DNA from: Sipunculus nudus
Lineage: Eukaryota > Annelida > Sipuncula > Golfingiida > Sipunculidae
Length of the DNA: 64,000 nucleotides
NCBI GenBank assembly: GCA_026874595.1
Contig: CM049306.1
Span: 21,199,019-21,263,018, forward strand
Reading direction: 5' to 3'
Below the pieces are notes generated by a model. It was not told where the DNA came from, made no database searches, and was given only the letters and a program-made list of their open reading frames with translations. Positions 1 to 11,545 of the stretch are shown one piece after another. The stretch's first letter is position 1. Each line of letters begins with the position of its first letter. Both the position numbers and the translations under genes were made by a program.

Positions 1-1130
1 GTATATGTCCCATTGAAAAAGCAAGACCCAAATTGATTTTGGGGTCATGAGGTCAAAGGTCAAGGTCACAGGACACATCTTTCAAAAGATGTGGATGCAT
101 TTTCAGCCAAACATTTCATCTCAGATCTTTCATCTTGCACATATAGTTCACCTGCCAAGAGAGGAAGAACCCTATCAATTTTGAGGTCACTAGGTCAAAG
201 GGGAAGGTCACAGGAGCCATCTGTCCAAAAATTAGTTTCTGGATGATAATTCCTTCTTTTATTGATGTATGGATTTCAAACTTGACTTGTATTTGACCCA
301 TTGGAAAAGCAAGACCCGAATTGATTTTGGGGTCATGAGGTCAAAGGTCAAGGTCACAGGAAACTTGTTTAAAAAGATTGTGGATGCATTTTCAGCCAAA
401 CAATTCATCTCAGATCTATCATCTTGCAGATGTAGTTCACCTGCCAAGATAGGAAGACCCCTATCAATTTTGAGGTCACAAGGTCAAAGGTGAAGGTCAC
501 AGGAGCCATCTGTCCAAAAATTAGTTTCTGGGTGATAATTCCTGCTTTAATTGATGTATGGAGTTCAAACTTGACATGTATATGTTCCATTGGAAAAGCG
601 AGACCCAAATTGATTTTGGGGTCATGAGGTCAAAGGTCAAGGTCACAGGACACATCTTTCAAAAGATGTGGATGCATTTTCAGCCAAACATTTCATCTCA
701 GATCTTTCATCTTGCACATATAGTTCACCTACCAAGAGAGGAAGAACCCTATCAAATTTGAGGTCACAAGGTCAAAGGTTAAGGTCACAGGAGCCATCTG
801 TCCAAAAATTTAAATGTGGATGATAATTCCTGCTTTATTGATGTATAGATTTCAAACTTGACTTGTATATGTCCCATTGGAAAAGCAAGACCCGAATTGA
901 TTTTGGGGTCATGAGGTCAAAGGTCAAGCTCACAGGACACATCTTTAAAAAGATCAAGGTCACAAGACCAACATCTTCAACAAGATTGTGGATTGATAGA
1001 TAGAAGAAACAATAAATATGCCAAGTGTCGGTATATGCTGCTAAAAATGGGGGCCTATTCTTAAAGGGGGGGGGGGGGGCTACTATGTCGAGGGATACTC
1101 TGGCACCTGCAGTGCCAAGAAATTTTTAGT
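1..1130 (+). mobile_element. Family B HINE-like (Helentron-type) element, 3' part
   Basis: The window opens inside a tandem array of units of about 288 bp. Copies of AGGTCAAAGGTCAAGGTCAC start at 50, 338, 627 and 914 (the last one mutated). Each unit is a dimer of two similar halves of about 145 bp, the second carrying CAAGGTCAAAGGTGAAGGTC. The 3' end has a degenerate copy of the inverted 5' end (GTCGAGGGATAC, about 1087-1098), then the hairpin GGCACC-TGC-AGTGCC (1102-1116) and TTTTTAG|T at 1129. Poly(G) occupies 1066-1079. There is no coding capacity; the short open frames are by-products of the repeat. Confidence 0.75.
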
Positions 1131-2250
1131 TTCATAAATAAGTCTGTGAGACAAAGTTAAAGTACCATGTGAACCAACACCCTGAAAAAAGGGGCTTTTG
1201 CCAAACTTATGTGTGCTTATAATTACTATAAGTTCTGCAAGATTAAGTTATTCATATATCAGATATATAAAACTGTATTTTTACATTCTTTACTTTGTGC
1301 TTGACATTTGGAACAAATTAAGTGCTTTAATGCCTACCACAAAATGGCCCTTGGAAGTGTACCTTTTCATTGCTACTGTACACACAGTTATATCTTTGCA
1401 CTACAGTGTTCACCTCTATAATGGGCAGTTAAATACCTCAGATCGAATTACCATAATAAATGCATATCAAATCAGTCCTAAATTGCTGTACATAACAAAA
1501 CAAAATGATATATATATGTATCACAGTAACACAGTGGTGTGATGATTATATTAAATGACTTTTATATTATTGCCAGCTTCACTGAAAGAGCCATATATTG
1601 CATGTTTGACAGCAGTAAATTAGACACAGCTTAGCCGTGATGGAAGTGCTGTTCCATCGGGCCCAGCTCGTCATAGCAGCAACTGTAGGTCTGTACTTAA
1701 CCACCAGTACAGCAAGGTTTTAAGATCAATATCATTCATTTTTTACGTGAACACTGATAATGTAAAGTACCATTTCTGGGACATGACCATCGGGTGGCTG
1801 TTACCATGGAGCAAATTGTATTATTAATACCTCTTTCACACAGCAAATGCAACATGGTTTCCAACCATTTTCAGTGCTAAATGAGTGTTCAAAAGGCAAT
1901 CGAAACTGCATTCTATCTGCTTCTTTGTTATCTTATTGTGAATGAAGAATATTACCCGGGAATCTGAACTATGATATACTGTATACTTATTGTAAGGGAG
2001 TATCACAATATGTATCATATTATGAGATATTTTATGAATGAAATGTATTGGCTTGGAATCTCAGGTATAAAATACCTGTATCGTATCAGGTATTGTATTG
2101 TGATATGTATTGAAATGTGGGATTACATGTCATCTTAACTCCAGACTGGAGGCTGGACAGACTGAAGTTTCAGCACTATTGCTCCTCAGTCCAGATTATC
2201 AGAGAAGGACATATAAAACACTAAAACATGACGTCACACTAGACACAACA
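1131..2250. other. Gene-free stretch with a small dispersed-repeat fragment
   Basis: No gene is recognised. About 1831-1905 (CCTCTTTCACACAGCAAATG onward) resembles the left end of the TIR element at 16898, so it is probably a fragment of the same family. TATCGTATCAGG-type simple sequence lies near 2065-2105. Confidence 0.5.
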
Positions 2251-2416
2251 TACAGAAGTGCCTTGACAATCCGGACTTTAATAATCCGGAAACCTTGCAA
2301 TCCGACGTTTTTTAGTAAAACACGAATGGATCCCATAGGAATTAGCCTTGACAAACCGACAGCCTTGGATTCCGACTCCGACATAACTTTTCCCGACACA
2401 AACAAGCATACCGACG
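2251..2416 (+). repeat. Extra outer copy of the Tigger left end
   Basis: TACAGAAGTGCCTTGACAAT at 2251-2270 is a second TIR-like start 166 bases outside the inner one. It is followed by ATAATCCGGA, CCTTGCAATCCGAC, CCTTGACAAACCGAC and CCTTGGATTCCGAC repeats. No matching second right end is seen after 4352. It may be the true left end with the inner TIR a subterminal duplicate, or a remnant of another related copy. Confidence 0.6.
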
Positions 2417-2418
2417 TA

Positions 2419-4350
2419 CAGACGTGCCTTGACAATCCGACCTGAAACCCATTCCCTTTGATGTCAGTTGTCGGCCCAGGTGGCACGCGCGGCCCCGTGG
2501 CTGATGATGCCTAGCCCAGCTAATTAACTACGGATGGGAAAACAAACATCGCCTCCCGGTATTGTCACCTGACCGCACTAATTACATTATTGTATCACTT
2601 TGATGGTAACAACCGTTGTCCCCACATAAACATAGTGACATTTTGTTTGGTTCTTTGAAGATCTTTAATGTCTAAGAAATTAAAGTACGGAGTGACATGT
2701 TTTGACACCTGAGCTGTTACCGTGTGAGCACACCTGTATCTTATATAAACTGAACAAATATTGAAACCATCATTCATACAGTCAGATCGCTACTACTCAG
2801 TTCTCTGCTGTACTTAATCACGCTTTAGCTGTCGATATTGTCAGATATTTACACATAAGTTCACTGAAATACTCACGCACCTACATGTGTGATCATGGAG
2901 AGACCAGCGAAAAGAAAACGTACAGAGATCACAGTTGCAGTTAAGAAGGCTCTATGTCAGTATAAGAAAGACAACCCTAGATGCTCCCAAGAAAATCTTG
3001 TCAAGTATGCAGAGGAAACGTATTCTGTGAGAATTGGACGTTCCACTATCTCGGACATCCTCAAGCAGAGTGAAAAGTGGTTAGCCAGTCACCAGCGCCG
3101 AACAGAAATCGACACGGATAACACAGCCGAAACACGCCAAGTTTGAGGATGCCTTATTCTTGTGGTTCACCAATGCTACTGCCCATAACATCGCTATAAG
3201 CGACGACATCCTGATCTTGAAAGCCAAAGAAATCGGCAACTCGCTTGACATCACAGACCTAGTATACTCCCGTGGATGGTTGTGGAACTTTAAGAAACGG
3301 CGAGGGATATCACTGCGAGAGAAAGACGGAGAGTCAGCCAGCGCAGATTTGACAGCTGCAGCCGATGCCCGCGTAAAGATGAGAGCCATACTGAAAGATT
3401 ACGAGTTGAAGGACATCTTCAACTTTGATGAAACGGGACTGTTTTACCGGCTGGAACCAAACAAGACCCTAGCTAGCGGACCGGTAAAGGGAACGAAACG
3501 ATGCAAGGACAGAATATCAGTTGGCTTATGCGCGAACGCTGACGTCAGTGAGAAGTGGATGCCTGTCATTATCCACAAGTCAAAGAATCCGCGATGCTTC
3601 AGCGGCTTCAACCCAAAGATCTTTGTGGACTACTACGCCTGATATCGTCTCACTGGTCAGCTGCACATCGACAGATGGAGGTGACAGCAATTCGGATGAG
3701 GATAGTGAACCCCCAGAGCAAGTAACCGCAAAAGGAGCCAAAGCTAGCATTGAGTCGGGGCTCCGTTACATGGAACAGGAAGGCTTCTCAGCCGAGGATA
3801 TTGACGCTATACGCGGAGTGTTACGGAAGGTAAAGGAACACAGCATGAAGAGAGCTCGCTACCAGACGGACTTGTTTTCCTTTTTTTTTAAACGTAGATA
3901 GACACACCTTGCATTTTATGTTGTTTACAGGGATGCATGGATACCAGATAGACTCTTTTACCTTCCGAAGTATGTGAATAAACACATCATGCATGTATTG
4001 TTCATGGGTAATATGGATACCAGAGTCGGAGAGACTTGTTGTTTTTCAAGTGTAAATAAAACATCATGATTATTCATGGATGTATCCTTTTTGTATGCCT
4101 CCTTTTTGTATGTAATAAAAGAGTATTGTATACCATATTTTGTTTTATTCTGTTTATTTGCTTTTTATTTTTATGATCATAATAAATATTATAGTGCCAG
4201 TTACATCTGTTTCCGACAGTAGCCAACCCCCCCCCCCCCCCCCCCCCCCCGTTTGACACTTTGACGTCCGTGATTTAACAAACCGACAGCCTTGTAATCC
4301 GACATAAATATCACATTCACAATTGGTGTCGGATTATCAAGGCACGTCTG
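2419..4350 (+). mobile_element. Tigger/pogo-type DNA transposon, decayed, with TIRs and TA target duplication
   Basis: Left end CAGACGTGCCTTGACAATCC (2419-2438, continuing GAC to 2441) and right end 4328-4350 are inverted repeats of 23 bp with one mismatch. TA dinucleotides flank both ends (2417-2418 and 4351-4352), the target duplication of Tc1/mariner/pogo elements. Ends beginning CAG followed by several subterminal copies of CCTTGACAATCCGAC-like sequence (at about 2360 and 4285-4302) are typical of Tigger elements, whose CENP-B-like domain binds such sites. The body carries a TATA-like TTATATAAAC at about 2740, a CENP-B/DDE transposase reading frame, three AATAAA sites (about 3976, 4054, 4116) and a 24-base poly(C) run (4227-4250). 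About 1.9 kb is shorter than an intact copy because the middle of the catalytic domain is deleted. Confidence 0.9.
2895..3901 (+). pseudogene. Broken Tigger/pogo-family transposase (CENP-B HTH plus truncated DDE_1)
   Basis: The likely start is ATG 2895 (MERPAKRKRTEITVAVKKAL). Residues 1 to about 75 are a CENP-B N-terminal helix-turn-helix domain. A one-base frameshift near 3127-3136 ends this frame at a stop at 3144-3146, and the protein continues in another frame from KFEDALFLWF (3139 on), giving the second CENP-B-type HTH (AKEIG...GWLWNFKKRRGI). The DDE domain starts at IFNFDETGLFYR (3418-3453), whose Asp is taken as the first catalytic acid, and runs to FNPKIFVDYYA. There the frame breaks at a junction near 3640-3650, and a third frame gives an acidic linker (GGDSNSDEDSEPPEQ) and the usual C-terminal tail, with the stop at 3899-3901. 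The stretch holding the second and third catalytic acids (the DN.PAH region) is missing, so the enzyme is dead. The family cuts and pastes Tigger DNA; TIGD proteins are domesticated relatives, but this copy is plainly decayed. Confidence 0.92.
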
Positions 4351-4352
4351 TA

Positions 4353-5990
4353 TATATATATAGATCCTGTGATAAGAGCTTTCCTTTAGATGGATATTAT
4401 TCAAGGTTCCTTTCTGACCAGATTTAAACCCTTAGCTTATTTTTACTGCAATGAAATATTTCTATAAAATATAATATAGCTATATTAAAAAATAACTGTG
4501 ATGACAATTTTTTTGTGCACCTTGAAATTACTTAGTGCACCCATTTGTATAAGATGTGGTGCACTGGTGAACCTTACCATTAAAAAAGTATTTCATACAC
4601 TGCAGTTACAGACTTATTTTAATTATGTTTAACTGAAACCACTGAGTGAATTCAGTGGTTTTGTTCAGTGTATATATGTGAGTTGCGTATAATGCATATC
4701 TATAAAAGGCTGACTTCATGCATATATCACTGGGTGATTAATTAGTGTGTAACATACACTTGGGCAGGTGATACAGGTATTTCATGACAGCCTGCTGGAG
4801 CAATCAGTCATGCCATATGTAGCCTTTCAAGTTGAATAAGTTGCATCCACCCTAAACCATCCACACCACATTAAATGCTGCATACTTAAACATTTCTGTC
4901 AATAGTCCTTATATATAAGGGTAAGTTATATATTGTTCTGGTAATCTATTAATTCCTCTCCCGCTTCTTAATACCTACCTGTTTGTTTAAAGGATTATGC
5001 AAAAACTACTGAAAAAGTTTGTTTATGGATGGATGGTACATGTGCCTGGGAAGAATGGTGTAGAAATGGATATAAAGAATGCAACCTTGAAACTATTTAG
5101 CTGTATTCACACCTTACACATATGTATGTTTGCCAGCAAAGTGCATGGAATGTCATTCACTTTACCCTTGCTGTTACCCAACCCGCCGTCAATCAAACAG
5201 TCTGTCAATCAAAAAGTCTGGGAACAGTACAGAACTGTCACCTACAGACTGGGTTTTGTACCATGGAGAAATAAGCTTCAGTTGAACCCATTCTGCATGG
5301 ACAGATCCCAAAGGGGTATTTTGTCCTCTCCCAGATATGCACTCCATCAATTTGTGATGCTTCTACCTGATTTTATCTTTTATCAGAGTTTTTGAACAGG
5401 GATATCTAGGTCTTGAGACCAATATTTCCATATCTTGGTCTTGTTCTCAGAGCTTTTAGATTTGGTCTGTGGTATTAGTTTAGGTGTTATTCTCAAAGGA
5501 AAATGCTCTAAGTAGCTATTCTGTTCCCAACTTTGAGACCTAATAGGAATTAAGGTTTTTATGAAGTATGCATTACTCAATACACATGTGGAACTTTTCT
5601 CTGTGAAGAACTTTTTCTATCCTCAATTAAAAATGTTATATACCCACACTGCTTGTTTGTTCATTGGACTGTTTTCTCTTAGTAAATTCAACCAGTCAAA
5701 CACATACAGAGAGGCCTAGCTCAGAAGGGTTTGCTTTATCAGCTGTAACAGATGGCAACAGGCAGTCAGCCACACAGCAGTTTTTGCTGTTTTCAGGGAC
5801 AGATGACCCCGTACTGAATACCAGCATGAGGTGTGTGGTACACAACTAGTAAATACAGGCTAAACAGCAATTTCTTCATTTTGTGTGTGTGTGTATGTGT
5901 GATGTGGTCCTCAGGAGTGGAGTTAATGATATACAGTACAGCATCCTTTATAAGAACACAATTTGTCTGGAATTTTTCTTATCCAGAATT
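4353..5990. other. Gene-free AT-rich stretch
   Basis: An open frame at 4997-5395 (+, 132 codons, ATG start) has no domain or motif I recognise and no splice or promoter context, so I do not call it a gene. A short (TG)n run is at about 5881-5902. Nothing else is recognised. Confidence 0.5.
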
Positions 5991-5991
5991 G

Positions 5992-7105
5992 AAAACTGGT
6001 GCCTTTATTGATCACAAGTGGATGCCATATAGTAATCACCTTGTCTGTCTGTCTGTTTGTCTGTCTATCTGTCCATCTGTTTACCACACAAATTTATTCC
6101 CAGATGATAACTTCAGGTAGTATTGACACATGGATTTCAAACTTGACTTACATATGGCCCACCATTAAAGCAAGAACCTATATGATTTTGGGGTCCTGAG
6201 GTCAAAGGTTAAGGTCACAGGACTCACTTATTTAAAAAGATTATGGCTGCATTTTAAGCCAAGCTTTTCATCCCAAACTTTCCATTTTGCACATATAGCT
6301 GAGCTGCCTATAGGGGAAGAACCTGATTGATTTGGGGGTCATAAGGTCAAAGGTCATGGTCACAGGGGCCCATCTGTCTACATATTTGTTTCTGGATGAT
6401 AACTCAAGTTTGGATTGATATATTGGTTTCAATTTTGACTTATATATGACACAACAATTATGTAAGAACCCTTTCGATTTTGGGATCATAAGGCCAAAGG
6501 TCAAGGTCACAGGACCCACTTCTTTTAAAAGATTGTTGATGTATTTTTAGCCAAACTTTCTGTCCCAAACCTTCTATCCTCCAAAATGTTGCTCAACTGC
6601 CAATAGTGGAAGTAACTTATGGATTTTGGGGTCACAAGGTCAAAAGTCAAGGTCATGGGTGCCATCCATCCACATATTAGTTTCCAGATGATAACACCAT
6701 TTTGGTTTGAAATATTGGTTTCAAACTTGACTTAAATATGGCCCACCACTAAAGTAAAAACTGTTGATTCTGGGGTCATGAGATCAAAGGTCAAGGTCAC
6801 AGGACCCACTACTTTAGAAAGATTGTGGATGCATTTTAAGCCAATTATTTCATCTCAATCCTTCCATCATTGGTCATGTGGTGCACCTGCCAATAGGGGA
6901 AGTTTCCTTTTGATTTTGGGGTCACTAGGTCAAAGGTTAGGTCACAGGGCCCATCCATTCACAAATTAGTTTATGGATGATAATTCCAGTCTGGGTAGAC
7001 AGGTTGGCTTCAAACTGATCACAGGACCAATATTTTGGAAAACCACATAAACATATATCCTTATAGATAAATGCAGCTGAGCATCGAGACCCATGGGTCC
7101 CTAGT
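5992..7105 (+). mobile_element. Family C element with family B-type internal repeats
   Basis: Begins near TTTATTGATCACAAGTGGATG (shared with 62788) and a CTGT/TCTG-rich stretch. It then carries four diverged units with AGGTCAAAGGTTAAGGTCAC (6201), AGGTCAAAGGTCATGGTCAC (about 6343) and similar. It ends in the inverted subterminal CAGCTGAGC (7076-7084), the palindrome GACCCATGGGTC (7088-7099) and CTAG|T (7101-7105). No coding potential. The 5' hairpin of family C is absent, so the left end looks truncated. Confidence 0.7.
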
Positions 7106-8515
7106 TTATTGTTTGCTACATGCCATTATCACATCAGGAGTGAGTGTAATTAACAACAGCCATTTTTATATATTTGCCCATCTTGTATTTTCTTATCGAT
7201 TGGCAAACTTTAAAATAGCTCTCAGTGGGTGAACCCTCTGTGATTGCAGTCATGATTCATTAAGCCTCAATGACTGAGCCTTCAAAGTCACAATTTATCA
7301 GCTTTTCTGACTGGCATCTCTATCAGTCGTAATGTGCATTATCACAAAGAGCATTCAGCAGGTAAAGGTGCTGGTGCAGTGCTGTCAGGTGCTGCAAGAA
7401 AAGGCCACAAAGGGGGTTTGCCTCCAGTATGATCAGCCACTAGGTCAAGGTACAGGCTGTAAGCACAAGCTGTAAAAGAGCTTTGCCCATGGGCTCGATC
7501 TAGGACGCTTGTTTCTCAGGGGATGTCCGTGTGTCAGCTACTCCAGAACCAGCCCAGCTCCTATTGATTAGAGGAACATCATCCCTGTTCCTCTTGCGGT
7601 CATGATAATGGGCTTCATGCTGCATTTCCTTAGCAGTCTTTTACACAAACACTGCTGTATGGATATCTAACAGCGCTCCTCCTAGAGTACAGCTCCTCCT
7701 AAAGTTCAGCTGGGGGAACCTTGCACCCTCATTCAGACTGTTACTTTGCTCTGCCATCATGCTGCCAGCGGAGCTCTGTAGGTCATGCTAATGTGTGAAA
7801 TGGCCTGTAGGTGTCACTAATGTGGAACTAATGGTGGCTTCAGGTAGGCTTACTGTCTGTGTTTATGTGTACAGTGTTAAACATCATATCTGTTGCTCAT
7901 TTCTTTGCTCCTGTAACATCATAACTTGAGATTCATTCACAGATGGATGACAAAAGAAACAGATTATTGTATAGGATCATGAAATCAGTAGTACCTAGCT
8001 TTTATATGATACTGTTGTTCTTGTAAATCTTAGATATTACTCAGGCTTGTTTTGTCATATTTATATACTATTAAAACCCTGTATTCTTAATCACAAATGA
8101 GACTGCCAAAAACATTTTTGTAAAATGATTGGTTGTGACAGATGCTTCTATAGCTTTCATATACTGTGGAAGTGGTTTTGTTAGCAGGGTTTTAATTTTT
8201 GCACTTTAAGCGGGAGCTAGATTTGCACTAAATTTAGAACATGTATAATTTCATACAAACAAGACTACTTTAGACCTCCCTGAAGTATAAGATTGAGAGC
8301 CAGCCATGATTGTTGTTAGCTCTTTTTCTTTCACACATAGAGGGCTGCTTCTGCTTTTTAATCACAGTTGTTGTTGTTTAGTGAATCTCATCGTACTCAG
8401 AGATCAAACAACTCGGCTGGGTGCAGTACCATTGCATCATCAAAGGTGATTAGTCTCTGTTAATTATGTATTGTTTACACTTGTGCTCATGATACTCAGT
8501 AGCCAGAACCATATA
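7106..8515. other. Non-repetitive stretch, candidate intronic or regulatory DNA
   Basis: From about 7110 to 7900 the sequence is of mixed composition, without microsatellites or matches to the repeat families of the window. It has AT-rich homeodomain-like words (GTAATTAAC, GTGCATTATCAC). No open frame or splice pattern supports an exon. After 7900 it is ordinary AT-rich sequence. Confidence 0.4.
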
Positions 8516-8519
8516 TGGT

Positions 8520-11500
8520 GTCAGTGATGTAGTTGAGTCCACACCCTTTCAGTCTGAGTGCAAGTCCAAAACCTGGCCACTCTAGTCCAAATCCTTGAGG
8601 TTTGAATCCAAGTCCACCTCTTTGAGTCTTGAGTCACTTGGACCTCAAGTCCAAGTCCTTGAAGTTTGAGTCCAAGTCCACTTTCTAGATCGAGTTATAT
8701 TTAAAATAACCACACAAATTTTATGTTTTTAGTTTTCAAGTGCCCTTAACTAGAATGTGTAATTAAGTTATGCCCTTAATGCAGAGCTAAAACTTGGTAT
8801 TTATAGTCTTATTTTTTTGTAATTGTATCCCCAGACAAAGTCGGGGGATACTATGTTTTCATACCGGTCCCGCCGCCGCCGCCGCCGCCGCCGCATATAA
8901 ATCTTGTTGGCGCGATAACCCAAAAAATATTTCACGGAACTTTACCAAACTTGGTATATGTATAGATATGGGTGAGAGGACGACGCCTATTTAAAATGAG
9001 GTCATAACCTTTAATAGGAGAGTGTCCTTGACCTTGAATAGGTCCAATTTTGGGGAAAATCACACAAATTCTTTAATATCTCAAGAAATCTTGCATTGAT
9101 TTATCCCAAAATCAACTTGATGGAAGATCATGGATAGGGTTGTCATGTTCCAGAAACTGGTGGCGCCACCTATTATTCTTTACTTGTTTTCGTGCCGTTT
9201 AATACCCCCAAAATTGCCACCTTACAGTACTGTGAGCATTATAAGTCAAAACTAATGGACAGATTACTTTTATATTATGCATATACATAGGTATGGGTTA
9301 TGGGATGATGTTTATTTAAATTGGGGTCATGACCTTTCCTATGATAGTGGCTTTGACCTTGAATATTGCCATATATGGTGAAAATCACACACCTCTTATG
9401 ATATCTCCAGTGTTGATAGCCATATGGATTTCAAACATGACTTATGTATGGCCCACCACTAAAGTAAGAACCCTTTAGGTTCTAGGGTCATGAGTTCAAA
9501 GGTCAAGGTCACTGGACTGGCATTTTAAAAGATACTGTGGATGCATTTTAAGCCAAACTTTCATCCTAGGTCTTCCATCTTGAATATATAGCTCACTTGC
9601 CAATAGTGGATGATCCATATAAATTTTGGGGTCACAAGGTCAAAGGTCAAGGCCACAGGAGCTATCTGTCCAAAAATTAGTTTCTGGATGATAATTCCTG
9701 CTTTTATTGATGTATTGATTTCAAACTTGACTTATATATGTCTCATTGAAAAAGCAAGACTCCAATTTATTTTAGGGGTCATGAGGTCAGAGGTCAAGGT
9801 CACAGGACACATCTTTAAAAAGATTGTGGATGCATTTTCAGCCAAACATTTCATCTCAGACCTTTCATCTTGCACATGTAAGTCATCTGCCAATAGAGGA
9901 AGACCCCTATCAGTTTTGAGGTCACAAGGTCAAAGGTGAAGGTCACAGGAGCCATCTGTCCAAAAATTAGTTTCTGGATGATAAATCCTGCTTTTATTGA
10001 TGTATGGATTTCAAACTTGACTTGTATATGTCCCATTGGAAAAGCAAGACCCAAATTGATTTTGGGGTCATGAGGTCAAAGGTCAAGGTCACAGGACATC
10101 TTTAAAAAGATTGTGGATGCATTTTCAGCTAAACATTTCATCTCAGATCTTTCATCTTGCACATATAGTTCACCTGCCAAGAGAGGAAGAACCCTATCAA
10201 TTTTGAGGTCACAAGGTCAAAGGTGAAGGTCACAGGAGCCATCTGTCCAAAAATTAGTTTCTTGATGATAATTCCTTCTTTTATTGATGTATGGATTTCA
10301 AACTTGACTTGTATTTGACCCATTGGAAAAGCAAGACCAGAATTGATTTTGGGGTCATGAGGTCAAAGGTCAAGGTCACAGGAAACCTCTTTAAAAAGAT
10401 TGTGGATGCATTTTCAGCCAAACAATTCATCTCAGATCTTTCATCTTGCACATATAGTTCACCTGCCAAGATTGGAAGACCCCTATCAATTTTGAGGTCA
10501 CAAGGTCAAAGGTGAAGGTCACAGGAGCCATCTGTCCAAAAATTAGTTTCTTGATGATAAATCCTGCTTTTATTGATGTATGGATTTCAAACTTGACTTG
10601 TATATGTCCCATTGGAAAAGCAAGACCCAAATTGATTTTGGGGTCATGATGTCAAAGGCCAAGGTCACAGGACATCTTTAAAAAGATTGTGGATGCATTT
10701 TCAGCCAAACATTTCATCTCAGATCTTTCATCTTGGACATATAATTCACCTGCCAAGAGAGGAAGAACCCTATCAATTTTGAGGTCACAAGGTCAAAGGT
10801 GAAGGTCACAGGAGCCATCTGTCCAAAAATTAGTTTTTTGATGATAATTCCTTCTTTTATTGATGTATGGATTTCAAAATGACTTGTATTTGACCCATTG
10901 GAAAAGCAAGACCAGAATTGATTTTGGGGTCATGAGGTCAAAGGTCAAGGTCACAGGAAACCTCTTAAAAAAAATCAAGGTCAAAGGTGAAGGTCACAGG
11001 AGCCATCTGTCCAAAAATTATTTTCTGGGTGATAATTCCTGCTTTATTGATGTATAGATTTCAAACTTAACTTGCATATGTCCCATTGGAAAAGCAAGAC
11101 CAGAATTGATTTTGGGGTCATGAGGTCAAAGGTCAAGGTCACAGGACACATCTTTAAAAAGATCAAGGTCACAGGACCAACATCTTCAACAAGATTGTGG
11201 ATTGTTAGATGGAAGAAACAATAAATATGCCAAGTGTCAGTATATGCTGCTAAAAATGGGGGTCTATTTATAAAGGGGGGGGGGGGCCTACTATGTCTGG
11301 GGATACTCTGGCACCTGCGGTGCCAAGAAATGTCTAGTTCTGTAAGTAGTTTGCCAGTGTGCACAATCGTAATAAATTATGTGACAACCTTTTCTTTTTC
11401 TGGACTCAAGATTAACTGATTTATTCAGTCCTTAACTCTGAGTCTGAGTACAAGTCCAAGTCCTGGACCTTTCAGTCCAAGTAGGAGTCCAAGTCCTTAA

Positions 11501-11545
11501 AAAAGTGGACTCAAGTCAGTCTGGACTCAAGTCCTACACTCACTT
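8520..11545. mobile_element. TIR element rich in GAGTCC/AAGTCC words, split by a nested HINE-like element
   Basis: Left part 8520-8824 and right part 11339-11545 both consist of repeated AGTCCAAGTCC words. The outer ends are inverted: AGTGATGTAGTTGAGTCC at 8523-8540 against GGACTCAAGTCCTACACTCACT at 11523-11544. A family B element sits between the two halves, so this element is older. No coding sequence. Confidence 0.45.
8825..11338 (+). mobile_element. Full-length family B HINE-like (non-autonomous Helentron) element
   Basis: 5' end GTATCCCCAGAC (8825-8836) forms a hairpin CCCC-A-GAC-AAA-GTC-GGGG, followed by GGATACTATG and a CCG microsatellite (about 8870-8894). A lead region has GGTGGCGCCACC (9161). 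From about 9470 an array of roughly 290-bp dimeric units carries AGGTCAAAGGTCAAGGTCAC (for example 10073, and near 10362 and 10935). The 3' end has the exact inverted copy of the 5' end, GTCTGGGGATAC (11295-11306), the hairpin TGGCACC-TGC-GGTGCCA (11309-11325) and CTAG|T (11334-11338). Known architecture: 5' and subterminal inverted repeats, internal tandem repeats and a 3' stem-loop define HINEs mobilised by Helentrons. No RepHel protein is encoded. Poly(G) at 11275-11286. Confidence 0.85.

Noticed and set aside
269-493. Recurrent 60-75 codon frames with RSKVKVTG or PVTLTFDLMTPKS
   Set aside because: They are translations of the family B/C tandem repeats, present on both strands and without conserved codon structure.
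4997-5395. 132-codon ATG open frame
   Set aside because: Longest frame in non-repetitive DNA here but no motif, homologue or splice context recognised; left as unproven.
8794-8994. Alanine-rich small proteins (also near 28720-28944)
   Set aside because: The alanine run is the CCG microsatellite next to the head of HINE-like elements; it shifts frame between copies.
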